This document shows positions 54,543 through 62,615 of a DNA stretch of 64,000 bases, piece after piece. The translations under genes were made by a program, and so were the position numbers. The notes under the pieces are model-generated. The model saw nothing but the letters and a program-made list of their open reading frames with translations. It searched no databases and was not told the DNA's origin. The stretch spans positions 2,615,001 through 2,679,000 of the forward strand of contig NZ_CP116221.1 in the NCBI RefSeq assembly GCF_023556315.2, written 5' to 3'. This DNA is from Psychroserpens ponticola (GTDB lineage: Bacteria; Bacteroidota; Bacteroidia; Flavobacteriales; Flavobacteriaceae). The stretch's first letter is position 1, and every line of letters begins with the position of its first letter.

Positions 54543-55148
54543 ATGGACTTATTTTCTGAAGAAAAAACGGTTTTAAAACTACCTAATGCGGAACTTATTT
54601 ATATTCCGAATTTTCTAAATCAGCATAAAGCTAATTATTTTTTTGAGTATTTAAAACTAAATGTAGCTTGGCAACATGACGATATTACAATTTTCGGAAA
54701 GACCTACAAACAACCAAGACTAACAGCTCTATATGCCGAAAATAACGCCTCGTATTCCTATTCTAATATTACAATGTATCCAAAACCTTTTACTTCAGAA
54801 GTATTAGAAATAAAACATTATATTGAAAAAGAATCACGACATAAATTTACGTCGGCATTGATTAATTTATATAGAGATGGAAATGATAGTAACGGATGGC
54901 ATGCTGATAATGAAAAAGAATTAGGGGAAAATCCAATAATTGCATCATTAAGCTTAGGTGAAGCAAGACCATTTCATTTTAAACATCGAAATCTAAAAGA
55001 AGAACGTCATAAAATAATATTAGAACACGGAAGCCTTTTAATTATGAAAGGTGCAATGCAGCATCATTGGTTGCATCAAATTGCGAAAACAAAAAAAGCT
55101 ATTGGAGTACGGATTAATTTAACTTTTAGAAAAGTAGAAACGATATAA
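54543..55148 (+). CDS. AlkB-like 2-oxoglutarate/Fe(II) dioxygenase
   Basis: A 201-aa protein started at the ATG at 54543 (a GTG lies one codon upstream). It has the full iron/2OG signature: NGWHADNEKELGE with His120 and Asp122, distal His178 in HHWLHQIAKTKKA, and RINLTFRK near the C-terminus (both Arg of the RxNxxxR motif). GDGNDS-like RDGNDSNGW and LSLGEARPFHFKHR are typical of AlkB homologues that demethylate damaged nucleic acid bases. It is monocistronic, with its own terminator; DNA or RNA as the substrate is not decided. Confidence 0.92.
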   Translation: MDLFSEEKTVLKLPNAELIYIPNFLNQHKANYFFEYLKLNVAWQHDDITIFGKTYKQPRLTALYAENNASYSYSNITMYPKPFTSEVLEIKHYIEKESRHKFTSALINLYRDGNDSNGWHADNEKELGENPIIASLSLGEARPFHFKHRNLKEERHKIILEHGSLLIMKGAMQHHWLHQIAKTKKAIGVRINLTFRKVETI

Positions 55149-55153
55149 AAATA

Positions 55154-55184
55154 AAAAACCGAGATCCCTCAATCTCGGTTTTTC
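55154..55184 (+). terminator. Rho-independent terminator after the AlkB-like gene
   Basis: Stem aaaaaaccgagat / atctcggttttt with a 6-base loop, in an A-run / T-run context just after the stop codon. Confidence 0.85.
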
Positions 55185-55338
55185 TAATTTGCGTTTTATT
55201 TATGTAGTAGATTTAGGGTCACTAAGTCAATACATAAGCAAATATTAATTAATTAATCCATTGAACTAAAAACTAAATTTTAGTACACTTCAAATATATA
55301 ATTCTATTTCAATGCACAAGTCAAAATACATAATTAAT

Positions 55339-55401
55339 CGATGAAATGCACTTAATTTTAACATTTAAAGATAAAAACATGTATTTCACCGATGAAATGC
55401 A
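55339..55401. repeat. 12-bp direct repeat, 51 bp apart
   Basis: cgatgaaatgca occurs at 55339-55350 and 55390-55401. It could be a pair of binding half-sites upstream of the alpha/beta hydrolase gene, or chance. Confidence 0.3.
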
Positions 55402-55492
55402 TGCCGCCTTTTTAAAAAAATGAAGTTTATAAGGTTCATTTTTAAATATATTTTAAAAATAAACGTTACATCAAAACAAAAAACCTTTTACG

Positions 55493-55500
55493 TATTTTTG
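55493..55500 (+). promoter_or_regulatory. -7 promoter element for the alpha/beta hydrolase gene
   Basis: TATTTTTG, an exact TAnnTTTG match, 31 bp before the ATG at 55532; the expected start is near 55507. No TTTG -33 box was found. Confidence 0.5.
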
Positions 55501-55531
55501 ATATTAGATATGATACTATTCAAAAAAAAAG

Positions 55532-56458
55532 ATGAAACCAATTATTAAATATATAATAGTGCTTTTTACAATAGTAAGTTTTGGTCAGGATATAAATTTC
55601 ACTACTCAAAATTTATCGATTAATAAGCATATAGATGGCACTCTATTAATGCCAAATAAGCTTAACGCTACTACTCTTGCTATTTTAATTGCAGATTCTG
55701 GTCCAACAGATAGAGATGGCAATCAAAATTTTCAGAAAAATAATGTTTTAAAAAAACTAGCCGAAGGTTTATCAAATCAAAATATTGCTACGTTTAGATA
55801 TGATAAGCGAATTGTAAAGCAAATAAGAAAAGGAAATGTAGATCCAAATATCTCGTTTGTTGATTTTGTTAACGATGCCATAGCAGTCATAGATTATTTC
55901 AAATCACAAAACAGTTATTCCAAAATAATCATTATTGGTCATGGTCAAGGTAGTTTGGTTGGTTTAGTAGCTTCAAAAGTTAATGTTGATCAATTTATCT
56001 CATTAGCAGGTTCTGGTAAATCTATAGACAATGTCATCATTGATCAAATTGCACAAATGGATCCTGCGCTTATAAAAGACACTAAACTTGCTTTCGAATC
56101 TCTAAAAAAAGGACAACTCACAAAAGATTACCCTCAAGCCTTAAGTGGAATATTTAGTTCAGATGTGCAACCTTTTATTATGAGTTGGATGCAATACAAT
56201 CCTCAAGAGTTAATTAAAAATCTAGAAATTCCAACACTTATAATCAATGGCACTAAAGATTTACAAGTACCCGTTTCAGAAGCTGAACTTTTAAAAAACG
56301 CATCTCCAGATGCTACATTTAAACTAATTAGTAATATGAATCACGTTCTATTCATTATAGATGGAAAAGAACTAGAAAACTCAAAATCTTACAACGAATC
56401 TTTTAGAACAATATCAAGTGAATTAATTACCGAGCTTATTACATTTATTAGAAACTAG
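55532..56458 (+). CDS. Exported alpha/beta hydrolase
   Basis: A 308-aa protein with a Sec signal (IIVLFTIVSFGQDI). Alpha/beta-hydrolase features: oxyanion segment AILIADSGPTDRDGNQ, nucleophile motif IIGHGQGSLVG (Ser in GHGQGS), LIINGTKDLQVPVSEAE (acid Asp or Glu) and the C-terminal His in NMNHVLF. It resembles esterase or peptidase-like S9-family hydrolases of the periplasm. The reaction is not known. It is monocistronic and followed by a terminator. Confidence 0.83.
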   Translation: MKPIIKYIIVLFTIVSFGQDINFTTQNLSINKHIDGTLLMPNKLNATTLAILIADSGPTDRDGNQNFQKNNVLKKLAEGLSNQNIATFRYDKRIVKQIRKGNVDPNISFVDFVNDAIAVIDYFKSQNSYSKIIIIGHGQGSLVGLVASKVNVDQFISLAGSGKSIDNVIIDQIAQMDPALIKDTKLAFESLKKGQLTKDYPQALSGIFSSDVQPFIMSWMQYNPQELIKNLEIPTLIINGTKDLQVPVSEAELLKNASPDATFKLISNMNHVLFIIDGKELENSKSYNESFRTISSELITELITFIRN

Positions 56459-56481
56459 CATCAATAACTTCTTTATAAAAC

Positions 56482-56519
56482 ATAAAAAAAGCATCTCAAG
56501 ACTGAAATGCTTTTTTTCT
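56482..56519 (+). terminator. Rho-independent terminator after the hydrolase gene
   Basis: Imperfect stem gcatctca / tgaaatgc, preceded by a run of A and followed by seven T. Confidence 0.8.
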
Positions 56520-56621
56520 AACTAACCAACCAATGTAAATGTTTACTCCTTTATTTAAGGCAATCACTCCTCGTTTAATATCATCATAATCATTTACAAT
56601 ATGTATAATGCAAAGGGTGTG

Positions 56622-56671
56622 CCAAACTCAATTTGGACATCAAATATGTTTGATGTATATTTGATATCAAA
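56622..56671. promoter_or_regulatory. Cluster of palindromes upstream of the SPFH gene
   Basis: Three palindromes stand within 50 bp: ccaaactcaatttgg (56622-56636), acatcaaa-tatg-tttgatgt (56637-56656, perfect 8-bp arms) and tttgatatcaaa (56660-56671, perfect 12-bp). They lie 40-89 bp before the ATG and fit operator sites for a dimeric regulator, possibly the Arc-type protein encoded downstream. Confidence 0.45.
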
Positions 56672-56710
56672 ATAATATCATATTGAATTATTTAATTTAA
56701 ACTTATTACA

Positions 56711-57571
56711 ATGAAAGAAGAAAAAATAATAGTTCCAGCAAATGGTTACCTAATGCTATTTGTATTTCTTATCATATTTTTTGGGTCAATCATTTCAGCT
56801 ATTGCAACCCAAAGTCCAGAGTTTATAATGATAATCCCAATTGCAATCATAATTGCGCCAGGGTTTATAATGGTGCAACCCAATGGATCTAGAGTTTTAT
56901 TACTTTTTGGAAAGTATGTTGGTACTGTAAAAAAGAATGGTTTCTATTGGGTAAACCCATTTTATACTAAAAAGAAAATATCACTAAGAGCAAGTAATTT
57001 TGACAGTGAACGTTTAAAAGTAAATGACAAACTTGGTAATCCTATTATGATAAGTACCATTTTAGTTTGGCGAGTTAAAAACACATATAAAGCTGCTTTT
57101 GATGTAGATAATTACGAAAATTTCGTTCGTGTGCAAACAGATGCTGCAGTTAGAAAGTTAGCAAGTATGTATCCATACGACAATTTTGCAGATGAAGGTG
57201 TAGATGAAGATATCACGTTACGTTCTAGTGTAAATGAAGTGAGTACAGCTCTTGAAAAAGAAATAGATGAGCGTTTATCAATTGCAGGTATTGAAGTACT
57301 TGAAGCTCGTATTGGTTATTTAGCTTATGCTCAAGAAATAGCAAATGCAATGCTTAAGCGTCAACAAGCTACTGCTATAGTAGCAGCAAGGCATAAAATT
57401 GTTGAAGGCGCAGTGAGTATGGTTGAAATGGCAATAGAACAATTAAACAAGAAGGAAGTTGTAAATTTAGATGAAGAACGAAAAGCCGCTATGGTTAGTA
57501 ATTTAATGGTCGTACTATGTGGAGATAAAGATGCATCACCTGTTCTTAATACTGGTACATTAAGTCACTAA
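56711..57571 (+). CDS. SPFH/Band 7 domain membrane protein
   Basis: A 286-aa protein with a hydrophobic N-terminal pair (MLFVFLIIFFGSIISAIATQ; FIMIIPIAIIIAPGFIMVQP) and then a Band 7 domain (about 60-240) with GTVKKNGFYWVNPF, VNDKLGNPIMISTILVWRV, VRVQTDAAVRKLASMYP and ISEVTLGY-like GIEVLEARIGYLAYAQEIANAML. It probably forms membrane-associated oligomers that organise the membrane or a membrane protease. It is followed by two decayed small ORFs and an Arc-family gene on the same strand. The role of such SPFH-Arc cassettes is not known to me. Confidence 0.88.
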   Translation: MKEEKIIVPANGYLMLFVFLIIFFGSIISAIATQSPEFIMIIPIAIIIAPGFIMVQPNGSRVLLLFGKYVGTVKKNGFYWVNPFYTKKKISLRASNFDSERLKVNDKLGNPIMISTILVWRVKNTYKAAFDVDNYENFVRVQTDAAVRKLASMYPYDNFADEGVDEDITLRSSVNEVSTALEKEIDERLSIAGIEVLEARIGYLAYAQEIANAMLKRQQATAIVAARHKIVEGAVSMVEMAIEQLNKKEVVNLDEERKAAMVSNLMVVLCGDKDASPVLNTGTLSH

Positions 57572-57572
57572 A

Positions 57573-57850
57573 ATCAACAAAAATCAAACATATCGTATTA
57601 CTATTGATGAAGCTATAGGAAGTAGTTTACAAACCACAATTGGTGTCGTTATGTGCAATATTGAAATGTGATATATATAATACATTAATAGGTACTATAA
57701 TAGGATCATTCTTATTTTGCTTAGTTTTAAAATTATGAAAGAATATAAAGTAATAATACCTAAATTGGGTTTTAGAAATTGGCAATTAATAAACAAAGGT
57801 ACGTTTTAGAAAAAGTAGTAGAAGCTGTACCAAAGTTTATAAAAAAATAA
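57573..57850 (+). pseudogene. Two decayed small ORFs between the SPFH and Arc genes
   Basis: Directly after the SPFH stop, a frame reads NKNQTYRITIDEAIGSSLQ and ends with TGA at 57671. It has no ATG start: the codon at the expected position (57573) is ATC, one base from ATG. A second frame begins with an ATG at 57735 (KEYKVIIPKLGFRNWQ) and stops at 57809. A +2-shifted frame in the same place reads INKQRYVLEKVVEAVPKFI and ends with TAA at 57850, as if one gene had been split by a frameshift. Both pieces have gene-like composition. No intact gene is present in this 280-bp gap. Confidence 0.4.
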
Positions 57851-57851
57851 T

Positions 57852-58031
57852 ATGGCAAAAAAGAAAGCGTTCGCATTACGAATTAATGAAGACATGATCA
57901 AGGCAATTGAGAAATGGGCTGCTGACGAATTCAGAAGTACCAATGGTCAAATTGAGTGGATGCTAATGCAATACCTTAAAGAAAAGAACAGACTACCTAA
58001 ACCAAAAAATAAAAATGAAAGCGACTCTTAA
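57852..58031 (+). CDS. Arc family (ribbon-helix-helix) DNA-binding protein
   Basis: A 59-aa protein. The N-terminal strand KKAFALRINEDMIKAIEKWA and helix segments (AADEFRSTNGQIEWMLMQY) fit the ribbon-helix-helix fold of Arc/MetJ repressors, which bind operators as dimers or tetramers. The C-terminus is Lys/Asn-rich. It starts 1 bp after the decayed small ORF and ends in a terminator, so it was or is part of the SPFH operon. It may repress that operon through the palindromes upstream of the SPFH gene (inference). Confidence 0.75.
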   Translation: MAKKKAFALRINEDMIKAIEKWAADEFRSTNGQIEWMLMQYLKEKNRLPKPKNKNESDS

Positions 58032-58047
58032 CAAGTTGCTTTTTTTA
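58018..58047 (+). terminator. Rho-independent terminator overlapping the Arc stop codon
   Basis: Stem aaagcgact / agttgcttt (one G-U pair) with a T-run; the stop codon lies in the loop. Confidence 0.75.
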
Positions 58048-58095
58048 TGCGCTTTTATTTTGGTATTTTGCAGATTATATAGAAACATATAAAAT

Positions 58096-59406
58096 ATGGA
58101 TACGACACCTCTTTTTACAGATGACACAATTGTTTTTGGACTCCTAATGCTTTCATTAGGATTTGTATTTTTAACCGAATCTATAAAAACAGGTTTTTGG
58201 TCTAAATTTTACAAAATAGTGCCAGGTTTATTTATGGCATATATGATTCCTGCGGTATTGACAACAGTAGGATTAATTTCTCCTGAATGGCAGACTGTAG
58301 CAGAAAATGGAGACATTACTGAGCACAGTTCAAGTTTATACTATGTTTCAAGTCGTTATTTATTACCAGCTGCATTGGTATTAATGACCTTAAGTATCGA
58401 TTTAAAAGCTGTCTTTAATTTAGGTTGGAAAGCACTTGTAATGTTTTTTACTGGAACCGTTGGAATTGTTATTGGAGGACCAATTGCCATTTTATTAATT
58501 GCTATGGTTTCTCCTGAAACTGTTGGTGGAGCTGATGCAGATGCGGTTTGGAGAGGGCTTTCAACACTTGCAGGAAGTTGGATTGGTGGTGGTGCCAACC
58601 AAACAGCTATGCTTGAGATTTATGGCTATAATCAAAAACTTTATGGCGGAATGGTATTCGTTGATATTGTCGTAGCAAATATATGGATGGCACTTATATT
58701 AATAGGAATAGGAAAACGCAACCGAATCAATAAATGGTTACAAGCAGATACTTCTTCTATTGAAGAACTAAAAGAAAAGATGTCTACATTTTCTGAAAAA
58801 GTAAAGCGAAATCCATCTCTTACTGACATTATGATTATTGGAGCTATAGCATTTGGAACGGTAAGTATTGCACATTTAAGTTCTAATTTTTTAGCACCAC
58901 TATTTGATAATTTAGTCGCTGGAATAGAATCTCCAACAACGAGAAATATGTTTACATTCTTGGGATCAAAATTCTTTTGGATGATTAGTATTGCTACAAT
59001 AATTGCAATCCTATTATCTAATACAAAAGCGAAAAATTATGAAGGTGCTGGTGCCAGTAAATTTGGGAGTGTATTTATTTATATTCTTGTAGCCTCTATT
59101 GGAATGAAAATGGACTTAATGCTCATTTTTGACAACTTAGGACTTATTGCTATTGGTGTGGTTTGGATGACCATACACGCATTGTTACTCATAGGTGTCG
59201 CAAAACTTATAAAAGCGCCTTATTTCTTTTTAGCTGTAGGTAGTCAGGCTAATGTTGGTGGCGCTGCTTCTGCTCCTATTGTCGCTTCAGCCTTTCATCC
59301 TTCACTAGCAACAGTAGGTGTTTTACTCGCTGTATTTGGCTATGCTATTGGAACTATTGCAGCAATTGGCTGTACAATTTTAATGCAAATAGCAGCAGCT
59401 AGCTAA
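58096..59406 (+). CDS. DUF819 family membrane permease
   Basis: A 436-aa polytopic protein with about ten hydrophobic segments and the DUF819 motif SWIGGGANQTAM in the middle, mirrored by GSQANVGGAASAPIVASAF near the C-terminus. The two Gly-rich loops within an inverted repeat are typical of this transporter-like family. No substrate is known. It follows the Arc gene after a terminator, so it is probably a separate unit. Confidence 0.87.
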   Translation: MDTTPLFTDDTIVFGLLMLSLGFVFLTESIKTGFWSKFYKIVPGLFMAYMIPAVLTTVGLISPEWQTVAENGDITEHSSSLYYVSSRYLLPAALVLMTLSIDLKAVFNLGWKALVMFFTGTVGIVIGGPIAILLIAMVSPETVGGADADAVWRGLSTLAGSWIGGGANQTAMLEIYGYNQKLYGGMVFVDIVVANIWMALILIGIGKRNRINKWLQADTSSIEELKEKMSTFSEKVKRNPSLTDIMIIGAIAFGTVSIAHLSSNFLAPLFDNLVAGIESPTTRNMFTFLGSKFFWMISIATIIAILLSNTKAKNYEGAGASKFGSVFIYILVASIGMKMDLMLIFDNLGLIAIGVVWMTIHALLLIGVAKLIKAPYFFLAVGSQANVGGAASAPIVASAFHPSLATVGVLLAVFGYAIGTIAAIGCTILMQIAAAS

Positions 59407-59456
59407 TACATTAATCATAAAAGATTGATATATTTGTGCACAAAATTTAAAGATTC

Positions 59457-60146
59457 ATGAAGTATATTCTAGGTGCTGTATTACTTAGCTTTTTAATGGT
59501 TTCTTGTGCAAAAGAAGAACCGCACAATTTCAAACTCAAAGGGTATGTTAAAGGTTTAAAAAAAGGAACCGTTTATTTACAAAAACAACAAGATTCTCTT
59601 TTAATTACATTAGATTCTCTTGAAATAAAAGGCGATTCAAATTTTGAATTACACACCGATTTAGAAGAACCTGAAATATTAACACTAAAATTAGACAAAA
59701 ATGATGATAAGGAAAACTGGGTGTCATTTTTTGCAGATACTGGTGTTACTGAAATAAGATCTACTAGAAAGTTATTTAATTTTAATTCTGTAATTATTGG
59801 CTCTAAACAACAAGAGGTTCTTGAAGAGTATTTATCTACAATCTCAATACTATATAATAGAAATTTAGATGTATTAGAATCTAATTTTAATACCAACAGT
59901 AGTACAACTTTTAATGAACAACAACAAAAATCATTAAAGCAAAAATACTCCTATACAATTCAATTTGCATTAAATAACCGCAATAGTGAAGTCGCTCCTT
60001 ATTTAGCTGTTTATGAAATACCAAACACGACGGTTCGCTATTTAGATACCATATACAAAACATTAACGCCTCCTATCAAAGCATCTAAATATGGTAAACT
60101 ACTGAAAGAAACTATAGATCTTAGGTCATCAGAAGCGCATAACTAA
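59457..60146 (+). CDS. DUF4369 domain-containing lipoprotein
   Basis: A 229-aa predicted lipoprotein (lipobox Cys17, LMVSCAKEEP). The N-terminal domain with FKLKGYVKGLKKGTVYLQK, DSLEIKGDSNFELHT and EPEILTLKLDK is DUF4369, usually found at the N-terminus of thiol-disulfide thioredoxin-like proteins. No thioredoxin CxxC domain follows here; the C-terminal part is helical. The absence of the redox domain suggests a shorter family variant. Function unknown. A terminator follows. Confidence 0.8.
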   Translation: MKYILGAVLLSFLMVSCAKEEPHNFKLKGYVKGLKKGTVYLQKQQDSLLITLDSLEIKGDSNFELHTDLEEPEILTLKLDKNDDKENWVSFFADTGVTEIRSTRKLFNFNSVIIGSKQQEVLEEYLSTISILYNRNLDVLESNFNTNSSTTFNEQQQKSLKQKYSYTIQFALNNRNSEVAPYLAVYEIPNTTVRYLDTIYKTLTPPIKASKYGKLLKETIDLRSSEAHN

Positions 60147-60170
60147 TGTAAGACTTTAAAATAAAGCATA

Positions 60171-60207
60171 AAAAAAACTCCAATCATTTGATTGGAGTTT
60201 TTTTTTA
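60171..60207. terminator. Bidirectional Rho-independent terminator
   Basis: Stem aaactccaatca / tgattggagttt, flanked by A- and T-runs. It serves the plus-strand lipoprotein gene and the minus-strand 88-aa gene. Confidence 0.85.
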
Positions 60208-60233
60208 AAAGTTTAAACAACTTAACAAGAAGC

Positions 60234-60500
60234 TTATAATTTATTCAATTTTTCGATTAGTGCTTTTCCTTTTTCCTCTAGTTCAGCATTAATTGTTTTA
60301 AAGTGAGTTTTTTTGTTTTCAACGCTTCTATCGTTAACCTTAGCAATTAAATCATCAAAAGTTGTGATCGCTTCATCAATGATAGCTTCACTCTTTTTTG
60401 TGTCTTTATCTGTGTTTGAATATTCCCAAACATAAACTGCTTCTATAATATCTCCTAAAACAAAATTGATATCTTTTTTTAGGTCTCTAACATTTGCCAT
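60234..60500 (-). CDS. Small helical protein of unknown function
   Basis: An 88-aa protein with no signal or membrane segment, made of charged helices (RDLKKDINFVLGDIIEAVYV, NAELEEKGKALIEKLNKL). Base and codon use match its neighbours, and it has a terminator at its 3' end and a full 28-bp gap to the manA stop. I do not recognise the family, though similar short proteins may occur in other flavobacteria. It may be the last gene of the idi-queD-manA unit. Confidence 0.65.
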   Translation of the reverse strand: MANVRDLKKDINFVLGDIIEAVYVWEYSNTDKDTKKSEAIIDEAITTFDDLIAKVNDRSVENKKTHFKTINAELEEKGKALIEKLNKL

Positions 60501-60527
60501 AATTAATTAAATTTATTTGCTACAAAA

Positions 60528-61499
60528 TTAAACATAAACTTCTAATAGTTTTGCATTCGTAGACGTTATTTTATAGGTTTCTATTCCTGCTGGAATTAAA
60601 ATGGATTCACCTTGTTTTATAAATTCTGAAGCATGTTCAGTTTCAATCATCATTTCTCCTTCAACACATATGTAAATAAAAAATGAATCTTTAGTGTTTA
60701 TTTTTAAAATTGAATCGGTAACCTGAAGAAAACTTGTCGTAAAATATGGACAAGCCACCATTTCATTTGAAGTATTTTTATCGGTTTTATAATCGACTCT
60801 AAAATTATCTTCCATTTCAAAATTGAAAGCCTCTATTGCTAAATCATTATGTAGTTCGCGTTCATTTCCTTCATCATCAACACGATCCCAATCGTAAACT
60901 CTATAGGTAATATCACTAGTTTGTTGAATTTCAGCAAGTAAAACTCCAGCTCCAATAGCATGAACTCTACCAACTTCAATAAAATAAGTATCTCCAGTTT
61001 TTACTTTATCAAAATTTAAAATTTGAGTCAGCGTTTTATCCTCCAAATGTTTCAGGTACTTTTCCGGAGTCATCTCTTGATTAAAACCAACGATCAGATT
61101 TGCATCTTTATCAGCCTGCATAACATACCACATTTCAGTTTTTCCAAAGGAATTGTGACGCTTTGCTGCCAATTCATCATTAGGATGTAATTGAATGGAT
61201 AAATCTTCTTTAGCATCAATGAATTTAATCAATAACGGAAATTTATTTCCGAAAGTTTGATAATTTTTTTCACCAAGCAATTCAGCTTTATAAGTTTCTA
61301 AAAGATCTTTAAGAGTCTGACCTTTTAGATGGCCATTTGTAACAATAGATGTGTCTCCTTCTACATCACTAATTTCCCAACTCTCTCCTATGTTAGTTAG
61401 GTTAGAATCTTTATTCAGTATGTTATTAAGCTTTTCGCCTCCCCAAATTTTTTCTTTTAAAATAGGTCTGAATTTGATTGGATATAATTTGTGTTTCAT
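60528..61499 (-). CDS. manA: Class I mannose-6-phosphate isomerase
   Basis: A 323-aa zinc-dependent isomerase that interconverts mannose-6-phosphate and fructose-6-phosphate. Metal ligands are SIQLHPNDELA (Gln and His), KTEMWYVM (Glu) and RVHAIGAGVLLAEIQQTSD (His). The N-terminal half (KIWGGEKL) and the C-terminal cupin (IEQGESILIPAGIE-like FIKQGESILIPAGIETY) are typical. It overlaps the queD stop by 4 bp (ATGA) and is the last clear gene of the idi-queD-manA operon. It supplies mannose-6-phosphate for glycan precursors. Confidence 0.9.
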   Translation of the reverse strand: MKHKLYPIKFRPILKEKIWGGEKLNNILNKDSNLTNIGESWEISDVEGDTSIVTNGHLKGQTLKDLLETYKAELLGEKNYQTFGNKFPLLIKFIDAKEDLSIQLHPNDELAAKRHNSFGKTEMWYVMQADKDANLIVGFNQEMTPEKYLKHLEDKTLTQILNFDKVKTGDTYFIEVGRVHAIGAGVLLAEIQQTSDITYRVYDWDRVDDEGNERELHNDLAIEAFNFEMEDNFRVDYKTDKNTSNEMVACPYFTTSFLQVTDSILKINTKDSFFIYICVEGEMMIETEHASEFIKQGESILIPAGIETYKITSTNAKLLEVYV

Positions 61500-61906
61500 T
61501 TCCCTGAGTATGTTACAAAATTACGAGGTGTTTCAAAAAGCGTGATTTCTAAATCAAAATCTGAATTTAGTTTTGGCTTAATTTTATTGTAAATCACTAC
61601 GACAATATTTTCTGCAGTAGGATTTAGGTCTTTAAATTCTGAGACTTCAATATTTAAATTTTTATGATCTAAAGCATCTTCAACTTCAGATTTAATGATT
61701 TCCTTTAGAACCTTTATATCGATAACATAACCCGTTTCCTTGTCGATTTCACCTGTAACACTAACAATAAGTTCATAGTTATGACCATGAAAGTTTGGAT
61801 TATTACATTTTCCGAAGATGTCATCATTTTTTTCAAAACTCCAGTCTTTACGATACAAACGATGTGCAGCATTAAAATGAGCTTTTCTACTTACAGTTAC
61901 TCTCAT
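61496..61906 (-). CDS. queD: 6-carboxytetrahydropterin synthase / PTPS family protein
   Basis: A 136-aa T-fold enzyme. Zinc ligands are AHFNAAHRL (His) and NFHGHNYEL (two His). The catalytic Cys lies in DIFGKCNNPNFHGH; GYVIDIKVLKEIIK and LDHKNLN complete the family core. It converts dihydroneopterin triphosphate to carboxytetrahydropterin in queuosine synthesis, although a pterin role cannot be excluded on sequence alone. No other que genes are in the window. It overlaps idi by one base and manA by 4 bp. Confidence 0.87.
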   Translation of the reverse strand: MRVTVSRKAHFNAAHRLYRKDWSFEKNDDIFGKCNNPNFHGHNYELIVSVTGEIDKETGYVIDIKVLKEIIKSEVEDALDHKNLNIEVSEFKDLNPTAENIVVVIYNKIKPKLNSDFDLEITLFETPRNFVTYSGK

Positions 61907-62430
61907 TAGCTAGCGATGTTTATGTGTTCATAAAATTTATCGAAAATGATTTTAAACCATTCTGTGTATAATTCAGGATGCAATTCTATATCAACCTTGA
62001 TAGCTTCTAATGACATCCATTTCCAGTTTTCAACTTCTTTTGGATTAATCTTTGGTTCATCATTAAATGCACCAATCATAACATGATCAAATTCATGTTC
62101 TGTTAGACCATTATCAAATGGCGCTTTATAAACAAAAGAAATTGTTTCTTTCAACTCAGTTATGAATCCCATTTCTTCTTGTAAACGACGCTTACCTGCT
62201 TCAAGATTTGTTTCACCAACACGTTGATGACTACAACAAGTATTTGTCCAAAGCAAAGGGGAATGATATTTATGCTTAGCACGTTGTTGCAGCATTAATT
62301 CATTAGCGTCATTAAAAACAAAAACTGAAAAGGCACGATGTAAAACCGCCTTTTCATGCGCTTCCATTTTAGGCATTGTGCCAATTTGCTCATCCTTTTC
62401 GTTGACAAGAATTACGTGTTCTTCTTTCAT
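61906..62430 (-). CDS. idi: Isopentenyl-diphosphate delta-isomerase (type 1)
   Basis: A 174-aa Nudix-family enzyme that interconverts isopentenyl and dimethylallyl diphosphates in isoprenoid synthesis. Motifs are HRAFSVFVFNDANELMLQQR, TNTCCSHQR (catalytic Cys), GKRRLQEEMGF (Nudix helix) and EHEFDHVMIG (Glu ligands). The canonical TNTCCSHP has His-Gln here in place of His-Pro. It begins the idi-queD-manA operon. Confidence 0.92.
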   Translation of the reverse strand: MKEEHVILVNEKDEQIGTMPKMEAHEKAVLHRAFSVFVFNDANELMLQQRAKHKYHSPLLWTNTCCSHQRVGETNLEAGKRRLQEEMGFITELKETISFVYKAPFDNGLTEHEFDHVMIGAFNDEPKINPKEVENWKWMSLEAIKVDIELHPELYTEWFKIIFDKFYEHINIAS

Positions 62431-62562
62431 CTGGCAATTTTTATTTTTTTATTGGGTCAGATGTAATTCGCTAATAAACAGATTAGTCTATATAACTAAT
62501 TGTTTTAGCTCATTTCATAGCTAACAAAAATAACAACTAAATTTCTAATAATCTGCTAGAAA

Positions 62563-62595
62563 CAAAAAAGCTGCCTTAAAAAAGACAGCTTTTAA
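62563..62595 (-). terminator. Rho-independent terminator of the OmpA-family gene
   Basis: On the minus strand an imperfect stem AAAGCTGTC / GGCAGCTTT is followed by six T. It lies about 20-50 bp beyond the stop of the OmpA-family gene at 62616. Confidence 0.75.
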
Positions 62596-62615
62596 CTTTT
62601 ATTTAATAGTTGAGA

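Larger units (their letters stand above)
55149..55531. other. 383-bp AT-rich gap: terminator, short direct repeats, promoter
   Basis: The gap holds a terminator near its start (55154-55184), a 12-base direct repeat cgatgaaatgca at 55339-55350 and 55390-55401, and a TAnnTTTG promoter element at 55493-55500. I see no gene, tRNA or other RNA in between. Confidence 0.6.
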
